This document shows positions 7,201 through 17,019 of a DNA stretch of 64,000 nt, in pieces. The notes below the pieces were generated by a model. That model was given only the letters and a program-made list of their open reading frames with translations. It did not search any database and was not told the DNA's origin. The position numbers and the translations under genes were made by a program. The first letter of the stretch is position 1; each line of letters opens with the position of its first letter. The stretch comes from VAZQ01 sp963758945. GTDB taxonomy: Bacteria; Pseudomonadota; Alphaproteobacteria; Rhizobiales; Xanthobacteraceae. The DNA lies in assembly GCA_963758945.1 (NCBI GenBank), contig CAVWXY010000010.1, forward strand, positions 62,001 through 126,000, written 5' to 3'.

Positions 7201-7856
7201 GACACCGACTGCTTGGCACCAATGAGCCGTAACAGCGCTGGATGATCTTCGCGATCAATCATCCGGCCGTTGAAAGCGACGACGATCAACTCGTCGAGCG
7301 ATTGCGACGGCCACTTGGGGGCCGGGAAGGCGTCGGGGTCTTTGGCGTAGTCGATTTTATAGTTCTCGGCGCCTTCCTGCTTGCGGCTCGTGACCTGCAC
7401 CCATTGCGTTTTGGCTTCTTCGCACGCTTGGAGGGCGCTCATGTTCCAAGTGTTGTCGCCGTTCTGTGTCGGGATGTGGCACAAGAAGAACACGTCATAG
7501 GGCTTGGTCGCGAGTGCCAAGCTGAAGCGCAGAATTTTCCCGCTCGACACATAGGCCGTGGCAAGGTCTTCGTCGATCAGGTGCAGCGTGTCGCGCTTCA
7601 TTCCCTGAATGGGAACGTTGACGAAACACAGTTCACTCGACCAGTAGGCTTGTTCGTCCGGATGCAGGCGAACGAAGTCTCGCGCTGCCGCAATATTGTG
7701 ATGAGGCAGCGCGCCTTGCAATGTACCCACTGCTGCCGGGGTGGCTGCGCGTTTCGACACGAACTTACTGAGGTCGAATTTAGGCGGCTTCGGAATCGGT
7801 GCCGCCGCCTCCGCAGTGTTATTTACGACGGTTCGTAGTCTCGGCTTCTTAGCCAT
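7197..7856 (-). CDS. Prophage protein upstream of the DNA polymerase, unknown
   Basis: This 219-residue protein has a Lys/Ala/Pro-rich N-terminus (MAKKPRLRTVVNN) and a mixed alpha/beta body (YDVFFLCHIPTQN, EAKTQWVQVTSRKQE). Its stop overlaps the start of the polymerase gene by 4 bp, so it is translationally coupled to it. A single-strand-binding or polymerase-accessory role would fit the position in phage replication operons, but no motif proves it. GGAG precedes the ATG. I do not recognise the family. Confidence 0.65.
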   Translation of the reverse strand: MAKKPRLRTVVNNTAEAAAPIPKPPKFDLSKFVSKRAATPAAVGTLQGALPHHNIAAARDFVRLHPDEQAYWSSELCFVNVPIQGMKRDTLHLIDEDLATAYVSSGKILRFSLALATKPYDVFFLCHIPTQNGDNTWNMSALQACEEAKTQWVQVTSRKQEGAENYKIDYAKDPDAFPAPKWPSQSLDELIVVAFNGRMIDREDHPALLRLIGAKQSVS

Positions 7857-7874
7857 CGGTATTACTCCTCTCGA

Positions 7875-8324
7875 TTATTTTCCGCCGAGTTGGCGGAACA
7901 GGCTGCGCAAATACGATTGCTGCTTGGTGGTGAGTTCCTCTTCACCGGCGAGCTCCACCATGTGCTCGATGAAATTGCGGTGGCGTCGTGGGAGCCGATC
8001 GATCCGTTCCCAGCAAAATTGCGCCATCTCGTATGCGCCGTCGGAATCGACGCGCCGGAATGTGGTGACGTGGCGGCTTTCACCTTCCTTGAGTCCGGCG
8101 TCGTAACCAGTGTTGAAACCCTCGTCGTAGATCAGCTTCATTTCAGCTTCTGAGAGTTTGCCGTCACCACCGTTCTCAACGAGGTCCGCGATGTAATGGA
8201 AATCTCGGCCGCAAGCCGCGAGCGTTCGTCGGAGTGCAAGTGCCGACGCCACAACTTCGCCTTCGTGTGACGAGCCCATGCGTCGGATCAGGTCGCCGAG
8301 CTTTTCTTCGATGGTCTTCTTCAT
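7875..8324 (-). CDS. Prophage protein, 149 aa, unknown
   Basis: The 149-residue product begins MKKTIEEKLGDLIRRMGSS and looks helical. It contains a segment common in prophage genes of unknown role (SSHEGEVVASALALRRTLAA, then GRDFHYIADLVE), and a C-terminal part, RHRNFIEHMVELAGEEELT. The ATG at 8324 was chosen over the open extension to 8432 because conserved-looking sequence begins there. It ends 18 bp before the next gene and belongs to the same minus-strand operon. Confidence 0.6.
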   Translation of the reverse strand: MKKTIEEKLGDLIRRMGSSHEGEVVASALALRRTLAACGRDFHYIADLVENGGDGKLSEAEMKLIYDEGFNTGYDAGLKEGESRHVTTFRRVDSDGAYEMAQFCWERIDRLPRRHRNFIEHMVELAGEEELTTKQQSYLRSLFRQLGGK

Positions 8325-8377
8325 GACGCAGCAACAAATTGGCGCCGGCCATTTGCGCGACCAGCGCCGATGTGAAT

Positions 8378-8653
8378 TCACTCTGCTGCGATGGCGTGCG
8401 GCCGGGTGGCGCGCTCCGCCGCCGACCACCACCGATCGGCACCGATCTCGATCACGAGGCGATCAAGATCGGCGTCGGTGAGCGAGCGCGGCGAGCGGTA
8501 GAGGAGCCTGCGACGCTTGTTCGACGACGGCTTGGGCGGGTCGTTGCCGACGAAGGCCATCACCGCGCGCAGCAGCCGCCGTAGCGCGCGGCGTTCGGCA
8601 GTGGTCTGGACGGGGACGTGCTCGGATTGTACAAGAGGGCTCTTCTGCAACAT
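8378..8653 (-). CDS. Small prophage protein, 91 aa, unknown
   Basis: The 91-residue product has a basic middle (KPSSNKRRRLLYRSPRS) and a helical C-terminus (LTDADLDRLVIEIGADRWW, then SAAERATRP), a pattern I associate with small proteins of alphaproteobacterial prophages. AGGAAGGA precedes the ATG at 8653. A shorter open frame overlaps its 5' end in another register and is not called. Function unknown. Confidence 0.45.
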   Translation of the reverse strand: MLQKSPLVQSEHVPVQTTAERRALRRLLRAVMAFVGNDPPKPSSNKRRRLLYRSPRSLTDADLDRLVIEIGADRWWSAAERATRPHAIAAE

Positions 8654-8785
8654 GTGCTTGTTCCTTCCTGATCGGCGCCCCTTCCTCTTTGAACCAGGGT
8701 GGGCGCCGGTCGCATTTCCGGCAGTTGGATCAGTTCATCGCGAGGCAGCCGCCGCCGGACGCGCGGCATGCCGGCGGGCTGTCAG

Positions 8786-8995
8786 TTAGGCGGCGGTGCT
8801 CTTCGTGTTGAGCAGAAGCGCGTCACCCTGGCGCATGCCAAGCCGGCGCGGGCTGAGTTTGATGATCTTGTCGGCGTGGTGCCGGCGCAGCCCGTCGAGC
8901 GACATGCCGGACAGGCGCGAGGCCTCGGCCAGCGAAATGATTTTCAATTGTTCGACGGGCGGCAGATCGGCGAGACGGGGGTGGGGATCAGGCAT
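8786..8995 (-). CDS. Small helix-turn-helix protein, excisionase/AlpA-like
   Basis: The 69-residue protein contains a MerR/excisionase-type helix-turn-helix (IISLAEASRLSGMSLDGLRR), followed by a basic turn (IIKLSPRRLGMRQGD). Proteins of this size and fold near a phage integrase act as excisionases or transcription factors. Two near-identical palindromes lie 56-93 bp upstream of its start and are candidate binding sites, suggesting autoregulation. Which role applies cannot be told from sequence. Confidence 0.65.
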   Translation of the reverse strand: MPDPHPRLADLPPVEQLKIISLAEASRLSGMSLDGLRRHHADKIIKLSPRRLGMRQGDALLLNTKSTAA

Positions 8996-9050
8996 GGCAC
9001 GCTCCTTTCGCGTGCCTATTCCTATATGCGCAGAAACCCGCTCAACGCCA

Positions 9051-9088
9051 ACGCATCAATATGCGTCTCGACGCATCAATGTGCGTCT
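9051..9088. promoter_or_regulatory. Two tandem palindromes, 20-bp period, upstream of the HTH gene
   Basis: Copies start at 9051 and 9071 and read ACGCATCAATATGCGTCT and ACGCATCAATGTGCGTCT. Each is an inverted repeat ACGCAT-N4-RTGCGT. A 20-bp period places the two sites on about the same helix face. They lie between the 110-residue gene and the helix-turn-helix gene, so they are a likely operator for the latter. Confidence 0.65.
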
Positions 9089-9098
9089 TTTGAAAAAG

Positions 9099-9431
9099 TC
9101 AGGACTTGGGGGCGTAGCGCCGAAGCCAGTAGCCGCAATCCCGCAGCGCGTTGATGATGGCGCCGCGCGTCCAGGCGGCATCACACTGCCGGCGCTTTGC
9201 GGCTTCCTCCATCTCCGTTTCCAGCCTGCGGGCGGCGTCGGTGATCCGCGGCGGACAATCCGGGGAAGCCTTCAGGCGTGCGGCGGCGGCAGCGAACCAA
9301 GTCTTCGCCGGCAGCACCGGTGCATCGATGTCCATCATGGCGTGCCGGTGCGGATCGGCGGCGAGATCGCTCTTGCCCTCCAGCTTCGCCTCGACGAAAT
9401 GCGTGGTAGGTTTGTTGTCAGCCTTTGCCAT
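9099..9431 (-). CDS. Small prophage protein next to integrase, unknown
   Basis: The 110-residue product begins MAKADNKPTTHFVEAKLEGK and has an Ala/Arg-rich helical body (PPRITDAARRLETEMEEAAK). The start at 9431 was chosen because the upstream extension is low-complexity. It lies 72 bp after the integrase gene in the same direction. No known domain is recognised. Confidence 0.5.
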   Translation of the reverse strand: MAKADNKPTTHFVEAKLEGKSDLAADPHRHAMMDIDAPVLPAKTWFAAAAARLKASPDCPPRITDAARRLETEMEEAAKRRQCDAAWTRGAIINALRDCGYWLRRYAPKS

Positions 9432-9503
9432 TGGACCACTCGATGGCGTGGGGTCAGGCCGCGCCGGAGCGTTTGAGCCGCTCCGGCCGGCCGCTTTCAA
9501 TTT

Positions 9504-10694
9504 CTAGGCACGCTGCAGCGTTACGATCTTGCTCTCGCGCTCTTCAACGATTGCGAGCACATGCTCGGCCCATAGCGCCAGCGCAGCGCCGATCTCGCGC
9601 CCATACTTGTAGCGATCGTAGATCGCCTGCACCCCGCCCTTGGCGTGATTGATCGCCAGCTCGGCGACGTGCGGCGCCACCCCGATGCGGCCGAGTCCGC
9701 TGCGCATCGTCCTCCTCAGGTCGTGTAACGTCCACGGCGCCAACGGCTTGCCGGTGGTCATGACGATGCGGGCGTCAAGCCGCAGCTTGCCGGCGGACCA
9801 TCCGCTGAACCCGCTATCGCGCCGCCCGAATACGAAGTCGCGATCCTCCCGTGGCACGGCAGCGATCAGCTCGACCGCGACCGGCGGCAACGGCAATTCG
9901 AGCGTGCGGCCGTTCTTGGTGCGCGTCCCGGGAATCGTCATCACGCCAGTGTTGAGGTCGACCTCGCTCCATTTGAGCGCGCCGACCTCTTCCCGTCTGC
10001 AGCCGGACAACAGCAGCAGCTTGACAATGCGGCCGGAGTCATCGTCGCCGCAGGCATTCCAGATCACGCGAATCTCGCCGTCGTTCAGCACCCGGTCGCG
10101 CGCCAGTATTCCCTCGGTCGGATCGTTGGTCGCCGCGACCGGGTTGGTTTCGCACAAGCCCTCCTTCGTCGCCCATCCGTACAGCGCCGAAAGGTTGTCG
10201 CGCGCGCGCGCCGCCGACGTCCGCCCGTGCGCCTTGACCAGCTCCTGCAGCCGCGCCGCCACGTCCGCCCGCTTGATGGCGTCGAGCGGGCGAGCGTGCA
10301 GCGACTTCCAGTGCTCGGCGAAATAGCGCTCCGCGGCCTTGAAGGTGTTCGGCCGCAATCGATCGCGCTTGGCTGCGAGATAGCGGGCGACCACCACTCC
10401 CAAGGTCAACGCCTGGGCGCCGGCCCGGGCCCGCTCGGCGGCGGGGTCAACGCCCAGCTCGATCTGGGCGAAGCGCTGGCGGGCGATCTTGCGGGCGTCC
10501 TCCAGGCCGACCTTGCGGACGTCGCCCAGGCTCTCGCGCCGCTGCTGGGTCCCTGCCCGGTATTGCACGACCCAGCGCTTGCCGTTGCCGCGCAGCCGCA
10601 CGCCAAATCCGGGCAAGGCTTCGTCCCATTCGATGTGATCGGTCTTGCCAGCCGGGAGAACCAGCGCCGTCACCCCGTCCTTCGTCAGTCGCAT
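9504..10694 (-). CDS. Tyrosine recombinase (P4-type integrase)
   Basis: The 396-residue protein has an N-terminal DUF4102 arm-binding domain (ALPGFGVRLRGNGKRWVVQY), a SAM-like core-binding domain (about 100-190) and a catalytic domain. Visible catalytic residues are the first Arg (LSGCRREEVGALKWSE), the HxxR pair in LHDLRRTMRSGLGRIG, His in INHAKGGV, and the nucleophile Tyr in IYDRYKY. The start at 10694 (MRLTKDGV) matches family N-termini; the open frame runs about 34 codons further back. It sits at the junction with the disrupted comEC and is presumably the enzyme that made this insertion. It appears intact. Confidence 0.93.
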   Translation of the reverse strand: MRLTKDGVTALVLPAGKTDHIEWDEALPGFGVRLRGNGKRWVVQYRAGTQQRRESLGDVRKVGLEDARKIARQRFAQIELGVDPAAERARAGAQALTLGVVVARYLAAKRDRLRPNTFKAAERYFAEHWKSLHARPLDAIKRADVAARLQELVKAHGRTSAARARDNLSALYGWATKEGLCETNPVAATNDPTEGILARDRVLNDGEIRVIWNACGDDDSGRIVKLLLLSGCRREEVGALKWSEVDLNTGVMTIPGTRTKNGRTLELPLPPVAVELIAAVPREDRDFVFGRRDSGFSGWSAGKLRLDARIVMTTGKPLAPWTLHDLRRTMRSGLGRIGVAPHVAELAINHAKGGVQAIYDRYKYGREIGAALALWAEHVLAIVEERESKIVTLQRA

Positions 10695-10867
10695 GGACCT
10701 CGTCCTCTGCTTCCCAGTCAGACACGTGCTGTTCTGGGAAGCGTATGGGAAGCTATCTCCTGCTCCCCGGTGCCCACTCTTGCCCATATCCCACACGTGC
10801 TATGCACGAGTTGTCACGGAATTGCAAGGCTCGTGCGGTTCTCTGCGCCCTCCTGCGGGAAGCACGA

Positions 10868-10892
10868 ATATGCTAGCCAGATCGAGAGCACG
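10868..10892. other. Element-chromosome junction (att site) inside comEC
   Basis: On the minus strand comEC reads GLAHVLSI and then departs from the family sequence, where SGxH(M) should follow. The change occurs at about position 10879. The core of the attachment site should lie in or next to the segment coding AHVLSI (10880-10897). The partner att site is outside the window, so core length cannot be measured. Confidence 0.6.
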
Positions 10893-11800
10893 TGGGCAAG
10901 GCCCGATACATACATCGCCTCGTTCACCGGCGTCGAAATGGCATCGCGTCTGCCGGTGATGAGCGCGGACGCGATCGCCCCGTTATCGCCGGGCAAGACC
11001 GCTCGGATGCGCTGGTCGATCGCCTCGCGCATGGCGTCGATTGCCATGGCGTAGCGCAGCCGCAGTGGCGGCGCGGCCGGGGCTGCGGCGGTGCGGACGT
11101 GGCCGAGCACGAAGCCGGAGGCGCCGATCCTCTGAAAATACATGTCGCGCGCGAAGTCATAACCGCCGGGGCGCAGAGGTTCGGGCGGAGGAGAGAGGCG
11201 GGCCTTGAACTCGACGAAGCTGCCGACCGCCGGCGCGCTGCCCTTGCGCACCGAGACCCGCACGCGTTCGATCCTTTCATCGAGCCGCGGGCCGCTCATG
11301 CGATCGACCCGCACGATAATGCGATCGGAGCGCTCGCGCTCCTCCCGCGTTTCGACGAATCCCGCGACATCGACGTTCCAGACCGGCGCGGAGAGCACCG
11401 GATGGGCAATGACCGCACGTTTGACAGTGGCGGTCGCCAACCCAGCCGCCACCGCAGCGCCGCCTAGCGCGAGGGGAAATGCGACCATGCGACGACGGCA
11501 CAGGACGGTCGCTGTCACCGCTGCAGCGAGCATGAGGACCGCCGCCCATGGCGCCGGTTCGCGGTCAGCGGCGAAGTAAACGGCGATGCCACAGCCGAAA
11601 GCGATCGCGAGCCAGGGCACGAGCCGGCCAGGACCGGTTTCGACCGCAACCCATTCGCGGATGCCCCGCGCCGCACGCGGCGCAAACTCGGCGAAACCGA
11701 GCGGCCACGCCAATATCGGCCTGTCGCCAGCCACGCCCCAGGGACGGATCCAAGGCCGCCATGCCTCGGCCCGCCCGCGCGATCTGCCCTGCTCGACCAT
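10880..11800 (-). pseudogene. comEC: comEC 5' fragment, interrupted by the integrative element
   Basis: The first ~307 residues of ComEC remain: N-terminal membrane segments (WLAIAFGCGIAVYFA, AAVLMLAAAVTATVL, then a third) and the DUF4131/OB-like domain. They end at the conserved start of the competence domain, AMYVSGLAHVLSI. Intact ComEC is about 700-800 residues, with a polytopic channel and a metallo-beta-lactamase-like domain; both are missing. The frame runs 22 codons into element DNA and stops at 10814. DNA-uptake function should be lost unless the element excises. The gene follows glnS in the same direction. Confidence 0.88.
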
Positions 11801-11914
11801 CGCGCGGCCCCCACAGCGCCATATCTCGCCGCATGGATGCTACACCAGAACCATCCATGGTGCACCGGGCCGTCCGGGCATTCCCGCTTGCTGGGGGCAA
11901 CGGTGGCGAGAGAC

Positions 11915-13603
11915 CTAGGCGCCCTTTCCACCGCTGACCCTGGCCCAGGTGTCGCGCAGGCCGACGGTGCGGCTGAACACCAGCCGGCCGGGCGCCGAAT
12001 CCGGATCGCGGCAGAAGTAGCCTTGACGCTCGAACTGCATGGCAACGGCGGAGTTGGCGGCTGCGGCGGCGGGTTCGAGCCTGCAGTCCGTCAGTACCTC
12101 GAGCGAATTCGGGTTGAGATCGGCGGCGAAGTCGGCGACGTTCGGGGCGGGACGCGCAAATAGCGGGTTGTAGAGCCGAACTTCCGTCGACACCGCGTCG
12201 GCGGCGGAGACCCAGTGGATCGTGGCCTGAACCTTGCGTCCGTCCGGCGCGTTGCCGCCGCGGGTCTGCGGATCGTAGGTGCAGCGAAGTTCGATCACCT
12301 CGCCCGCGGCGTTCTTCAGCACCTCACGGCAGGTGACGAAATAGGCGTAGCGTAGCCGCACCTCCCGCCCGGGGGCGAGCCGGTAGAATTTCTTGGGCGG
12401 GTCTTCCATGAAATCATCCCGCTCGATGTAGAGCTCGCGGCCGAATCGGATCGGTCGTGTGCCCGCGGTCGGGTCATCGGGATGATTGGCGGCTTCGAGC
12501 TCCTCGAATTGGCCTTCGGGATAATTCTCGATGACGATCTTCAAGGGACGCAGCACCGCCATGCGCCGCAATGCCGTCCTGTTCAGGACCTCGCGAACGG
12601 AGAAGTCGAACATGGCGGTGTCGACAACGCTGTTGGCCTTGGCGACCCCGATCCGCTTGACGAAATCGCGTATCGCCTCCGGCGGAACGCCGCGGCGGCG
12701 CAATCCTGCCAGCGTCGGCATGCGTGGATCATCCCACCCTTTCACGTGTCCCCCACGTACCAGCTCGGTCAGAACGCGTTTGGACAGGACCGTATAGGTG
12801 AGGTTCAGACGCGCGAATTCGTATTGCCGCGGCCGCGACGGAACGGGAAGATTGTCGAGAAACCAGTCGTACAAGGGGCGGTGGTCTTCGAATTCGAGCG
12901 TGCAGAGGGAATGGGTGATGTGCTCGATGGCGTCCGACTGACCGTGGGCGAAGTCGTAGCTCGGATAAATGCACCACGCGCTGCCCGTGCGCGGATGGCT
13001 CGCGTGCAGGATACGGTAGAGCACCGGATCGCGCAGATTGATGTTGCCGGCGGCCATGTCGATCTTGGCTCGCAACACCCGCGCCCCGTTCGGGAACTCG
13101 CCCGCCCGCATGCGGCGAAACAGGTCGAGGTTTTCTTCCATCGTTCTCTCGCGCCACGGACTGTTGCGTCCAGCCTCGGTAAGCGTGCCGCGGCTCGCCC
13201 GCATCTCGTCCTGCGATTGGTCGTCGACATAGGCCTTGCCGGCACGGATCAGGTGCTCGGCCCACTCGTAGAGCTGCTCGAAATAGTCCGAGGCATGATA
13301 GAGATGCGTTCCCCAATCGAAGCCGAGCCAGCGGACGTCGCGCTCGATGGCATCGATATATTCCTGCTCCTCTTTCGCCGGATTGGTGTCGTCGAAGCGC
13401 AGGTGGCAGCGTCCGCCGACCTCCTGCGCTACACCGAAATTGAGGCAGATCGACTTGGCGTGGCCGATATGCAGATAGCCGTTGGGCTCCGGCGGAAAGC
13501 GCGTCACCACCGTGGCATGGCGCTTCGCATCGAGGTCCGCCTGGACGATATCGCGGATGAAGTCGCGCCCTGCTTCCGCGGCCGCCGTCTCGCTCACTAC
13601 CAT
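11915..13603 (-). CDS. glnS: Glutaminyl-tRNA synthetase
   Basis: The 562-residue class I synthetase charges tRNA-Gln with glutamine. The HIGH motif is at residues 45-48 (NGYLHIGHAKS) and the KMSKS-like motif reads TVLSKRVL. GlnRS-type features include RFDDTNPAKEEQEY, the DFAHGQSDAIEHITHS substrate loop and the C-terminal anticodon-binding beta barrels. The start at 13603 (MVVSETAAAEAG) fits family N-termini; the frame stays open upstream without conserved sequence. Many alphaproteobacteria lack GlnRS and use Glu-tRNA(Gln) amidation. Here glnS is divergent from gltX, with a 271-bp shared promoter region. Confidence 0.95.
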   Translation of the reverse strand: MVVSETAAAEAGRDFIRDIVQADLDAKRHATVVTRFPPEPNGYLHIGHAKSICLNFGVAQEVGGRCHLRFDDTNPAKEEQEYIDAIERDVRWLGFDWGTHLYHASDYFEQLYEWAEHLIRAGKAYVDDQSQDEMRASRGTLTEAGRNSPWRERTMEENLDLFRRMRAGEFPNGARVLRAKIDMAAGNINLRDPVLYRILHASHPRTGSAWCIYPSYDFAHGQSDAIEHITHSLCTLEFEDHRPLYDWFLDNLPVPSRPRQYEFARLNLTYTVLSKRVLTELVRGGHVKGWDDPRMPTLAGLRRRGVPPEAIRDFVKRIGVAKANSVVDTAMFDFSVREVLNRTALRRMAVLRPLKIVIENYPEGQFEELEAANHPDDPTAGTRPIRFGRELYIERDDFMEDPPKKFYRLAPGREVRLRYAYFVTCREVLKNAAGEVIELRCTYDPQTRGGNAPDGRKVQATIHWVSAADAVSTEVRLYNPLFARPAPNVADFAADLNPNSLEVLTDCRLEPAAAAANSAVAMQFERQGYFCRDPDSAPGRLVFSRTVGLRDTWARVSGGKGA

Positions 13604-13874
13604 GCCTTCCACGTCCCGCTGTCCTCGCGCAGCTGGCGACCGACTTGCCGCTGCTGCCGGAGTTTGGCGGGGCCTACCAAATCCGCAGCTGTGCGCCAAG
13701 GGCGCCGGGACGACCGGTGAGACCGCGCTCGGGCCGCGCAAGTGGCGCGGACCATGAAACCTTTGATCTCCTATCTTAATTCTGTGGTACACGAACCCCC
13801 AGTGATGGCCCGTCGACGCCCGTGAGGCTACGACGGGCTGTTGCGCTCCGACTGGCTGCCCAAATCGGCCCGAA

Positions 13875-15317
13875 ATGACCGAGACGATCGTCACCCGCTT
13901 TGCGCCCTCGCCCACGGGCTTCCTGCACATCGGAGGAGCACGTACCGCGCTGTTCAACTCGCTTTACGCCCGCGCGCGCGGCGGAAAAATGCTGCTGCGG
14001 ATCGAGGACACCGACCGGGAGCGCTCCACCCAGGCAGCGATCGACGCCATCCTCGACGGGCTGACCTGGCTCGGCCTCGATTGGGACGGTGAGGCCGTCT
14101 ACCAATTCTCGCGCTCCATGCGCCATCGCGAGGTGGCCGAGGCACTGTTGCAAGCCGGGCATGCCTATCGCTGCTACGCCACCCCCGAGGAACTCGCAGA
14201 AATGCGGGAGCAGGCGCGCCGCGAAGGACGCGCCAAGCTCTATGATGGACGCTGGCGGGACCGCGATCCGTCCGAGGCTGCGGCCGGGATCAAACCGGTG
14301 ATCCGGCTCAAGGCGCCGCTGACTGGCGAGACCGCGATCGAGGATCAGGTTCAGGGGCGGGTTGTCTGGCAGAACGAGAACCTCGATGATCTCGTGCTCC
14401 TTCGCTCGGACGGCACCCCCACCTATATGCTCGCCGTCGTGGTGGACGACCACGACATGGGCGTCACCCACGTGATCCGCGGCGACGACCATCTCACCAA
14501 TGCCGCGCGCCAGAAACAGATCTACCAGGCGCTCGGGTGGAATGTGCCGGTGATGGCGCACATCCCGCTCATCCATGGACCCGATGGCTCGAAGCTGTCC
14601 AAGCGGCACGGCGCCTTGGGCGTCGACGCATATCGGGCAATGGGATATCTTCCCGCCGCCGTGCGCAATTATCTCGTGCGGCTGGGCTGGAGCCATGGCG
14701 ACCAGGAAATCTTCTCCACCGAGGAGATGGTCGCGGCCTTCGACCTCGCGCAGGTTGGACGCTCTCCCGCGCGCTTCGACTTCGCCAAGCTCGAGAGCCT
14801 CAATGCCCACTATATGCGCCATACCGACGATGGCGACCTTCTGGCGCAGCTCGAGCGCGTTTTGCCGCACATCGCGGGTGGACCCGAGCTTGCCGCCAAG
14901 CTGACCCCGGAGCTGCGCAGCAGGCTGCTTGCGGCCATGTCCGGACTAAAGGAAAGGGCCAAGACCTTGGTCGATCTCGTGGACGGCGCCCGTTTCATCT
15001 TTGCCGATCGTCCGCTCGCACTCGACGACAAGGCGGCCAGCCTGCTCACCGCCGAGGCGCGCCAGCTCATCGGCGACCTGTCCGCGGACCTCGACGCTGT
15101 CGAGCCCTGGAACGCCGAGACCACCGAGCTGGCAGTCCGGGCCTTTGCCGAGCGCAAAGGGCTCAAGCTCGGAACTATCGCGCAGCCGCTGCGTGCCGCG
15201 CTCACCGGGCGCACTACCTCGCCCCCGATCTTCGACGTGCTGGCGGTGTTGGGACAGGGCGAAAGCCTCGGCCGGCTTCGGGATCAAGTGCCCTCATCAG
15301 TGACCAGCCACGGCTAG
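13875..15317 (+). CDS. gltX: Glutamyl-tRNA synthetase
   Basis: The 480-residue class I synthetase has HIGG at residues 18-21 (PSPTGFLHIGGART) and the KMSKS motif as KLSKR at 240-244. Discrete-type GluRS motifs RIEDTDRERST and HVIRGDDHLTNAARQ are clear. It supplies Glu-tRNA(Glu); alphaproteobacteria often carry two gltX genes, and whether this one also charges tRNA(Gln) cannot be told here, although glnS next door makes that unnecessary. gltA follows in the same direction after 216 bp. Confidence 0.96.
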   Translation: MTETIVTRFAPSPTGFLHIGGARTALFNSLYARARGGKMLLRIEDTDRERSTQAAIDAILDGLTWLGLDWDGEAVYQFSRSMRHREVAEALLQAGHAYRCYATPEELAEMREQARREGRAKLYDGRWRDRDPSEAAAGIKPVIRLKAPLTGETAIEDQVQGRVVWQNENLDDLVLLRSDGTPTYMLAVVVDDHDMGVTHVIRGDDHLTNAARQKQIYQALGWNVPVMAHIPLIHGPDGSKLSKRHGALGVDAYRAMGYLPAAVRNYLVRLGWSHGDQEIFSTEEMVAAFDLAQVGRSPARFDFAKLESLNAHYMRHTDDGDLLAQLERVLPHIAGGPELAAKLTPELRSRLLAAMSGLKERAKTLVDLVDGARFIFADRPLALDDKAASLLTAEARQLIGDLSADLDAVEPWNAETTELAVRAFAERKGLKLGTIAQPLRAALTGRTTSPPIFDVLAVLGQGESLGRLRDQVPSSVTSHG

Positions 15318-15533
15318 CGCGCGCCCGCGGCGCGCCAGAAACGCCGGGAGCACAAGGCGTAATCGTCTGCGTGGTTGCAGCGCCGAGCCCGCTGGGCGAG
15401 CCATCTTGCAGTGCAAACTGGGATGGGCTACGCAAAACGCAACAGCCTCTCCCGGCAGGGGCACCGAAGCACCACTAACCCACAGCGCTGCGGGAGTGCG
15501 GTCCGCCGGGCGACACAACCGAGGGCTTCGATC

Positions 15534-16844
<1,311 letters not shown>

Positions 16845-17019
16845 AAAGGCGCCCCGCCCCGTAGAGCGCGTCCGCGATCGCAGGGGCACGAAAAACCGGC
16901 GCCTGCATTCGGAAGGTCGTCAGGAGTGTCGTCCGCCCCTCCGTCCGCCTGGCAAGGATGGAATATCGCCTGAGGAAGTCCAAGCATCGACCGCAAGCGA
17001 CATCGGTGGACGAGAGATT

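Larger units (their letters stand above)
3087..10879 (-). mobile_element. Prophage-like integrative element, early region (partial)
   Basis: A run of minus-strand genes, mostly unlike the chromosomal genes to the right, starts at a tyrosine integrase next to a broken comEC and ends at the IS481 element. Contents in transcription order are integrase, a small unknown, a helix-turn-helix protein, three unknowns, family-A DNA polymerase, winged-helix protein, SprT-like protein, terminase small subunit and two small genes. The replication-plus-terminase content argues for a phage rather than a conjugative element. No large terminase, capsid or tail gene is in the window; these would lie further left or have been lost. 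Base composition around 4,000-8,000 is visibly less GC-rich than the chromosome. Confidence 0.75.

Noticed and set aside
8560..8769. 69-codon minus-strand frame in the prophage
   Set aside because: It overlaps the better-supported 91-residue gene by 94 bp and its second half is the wrong frame of that gene.
1..10860. 3' half of comEC or the second attachment site inside the window
   Set aside because: I found no ComEC C-terminal or beta-lactamase-like sequence and no second copy of the AHVLSI-coding segment; it must be outside.
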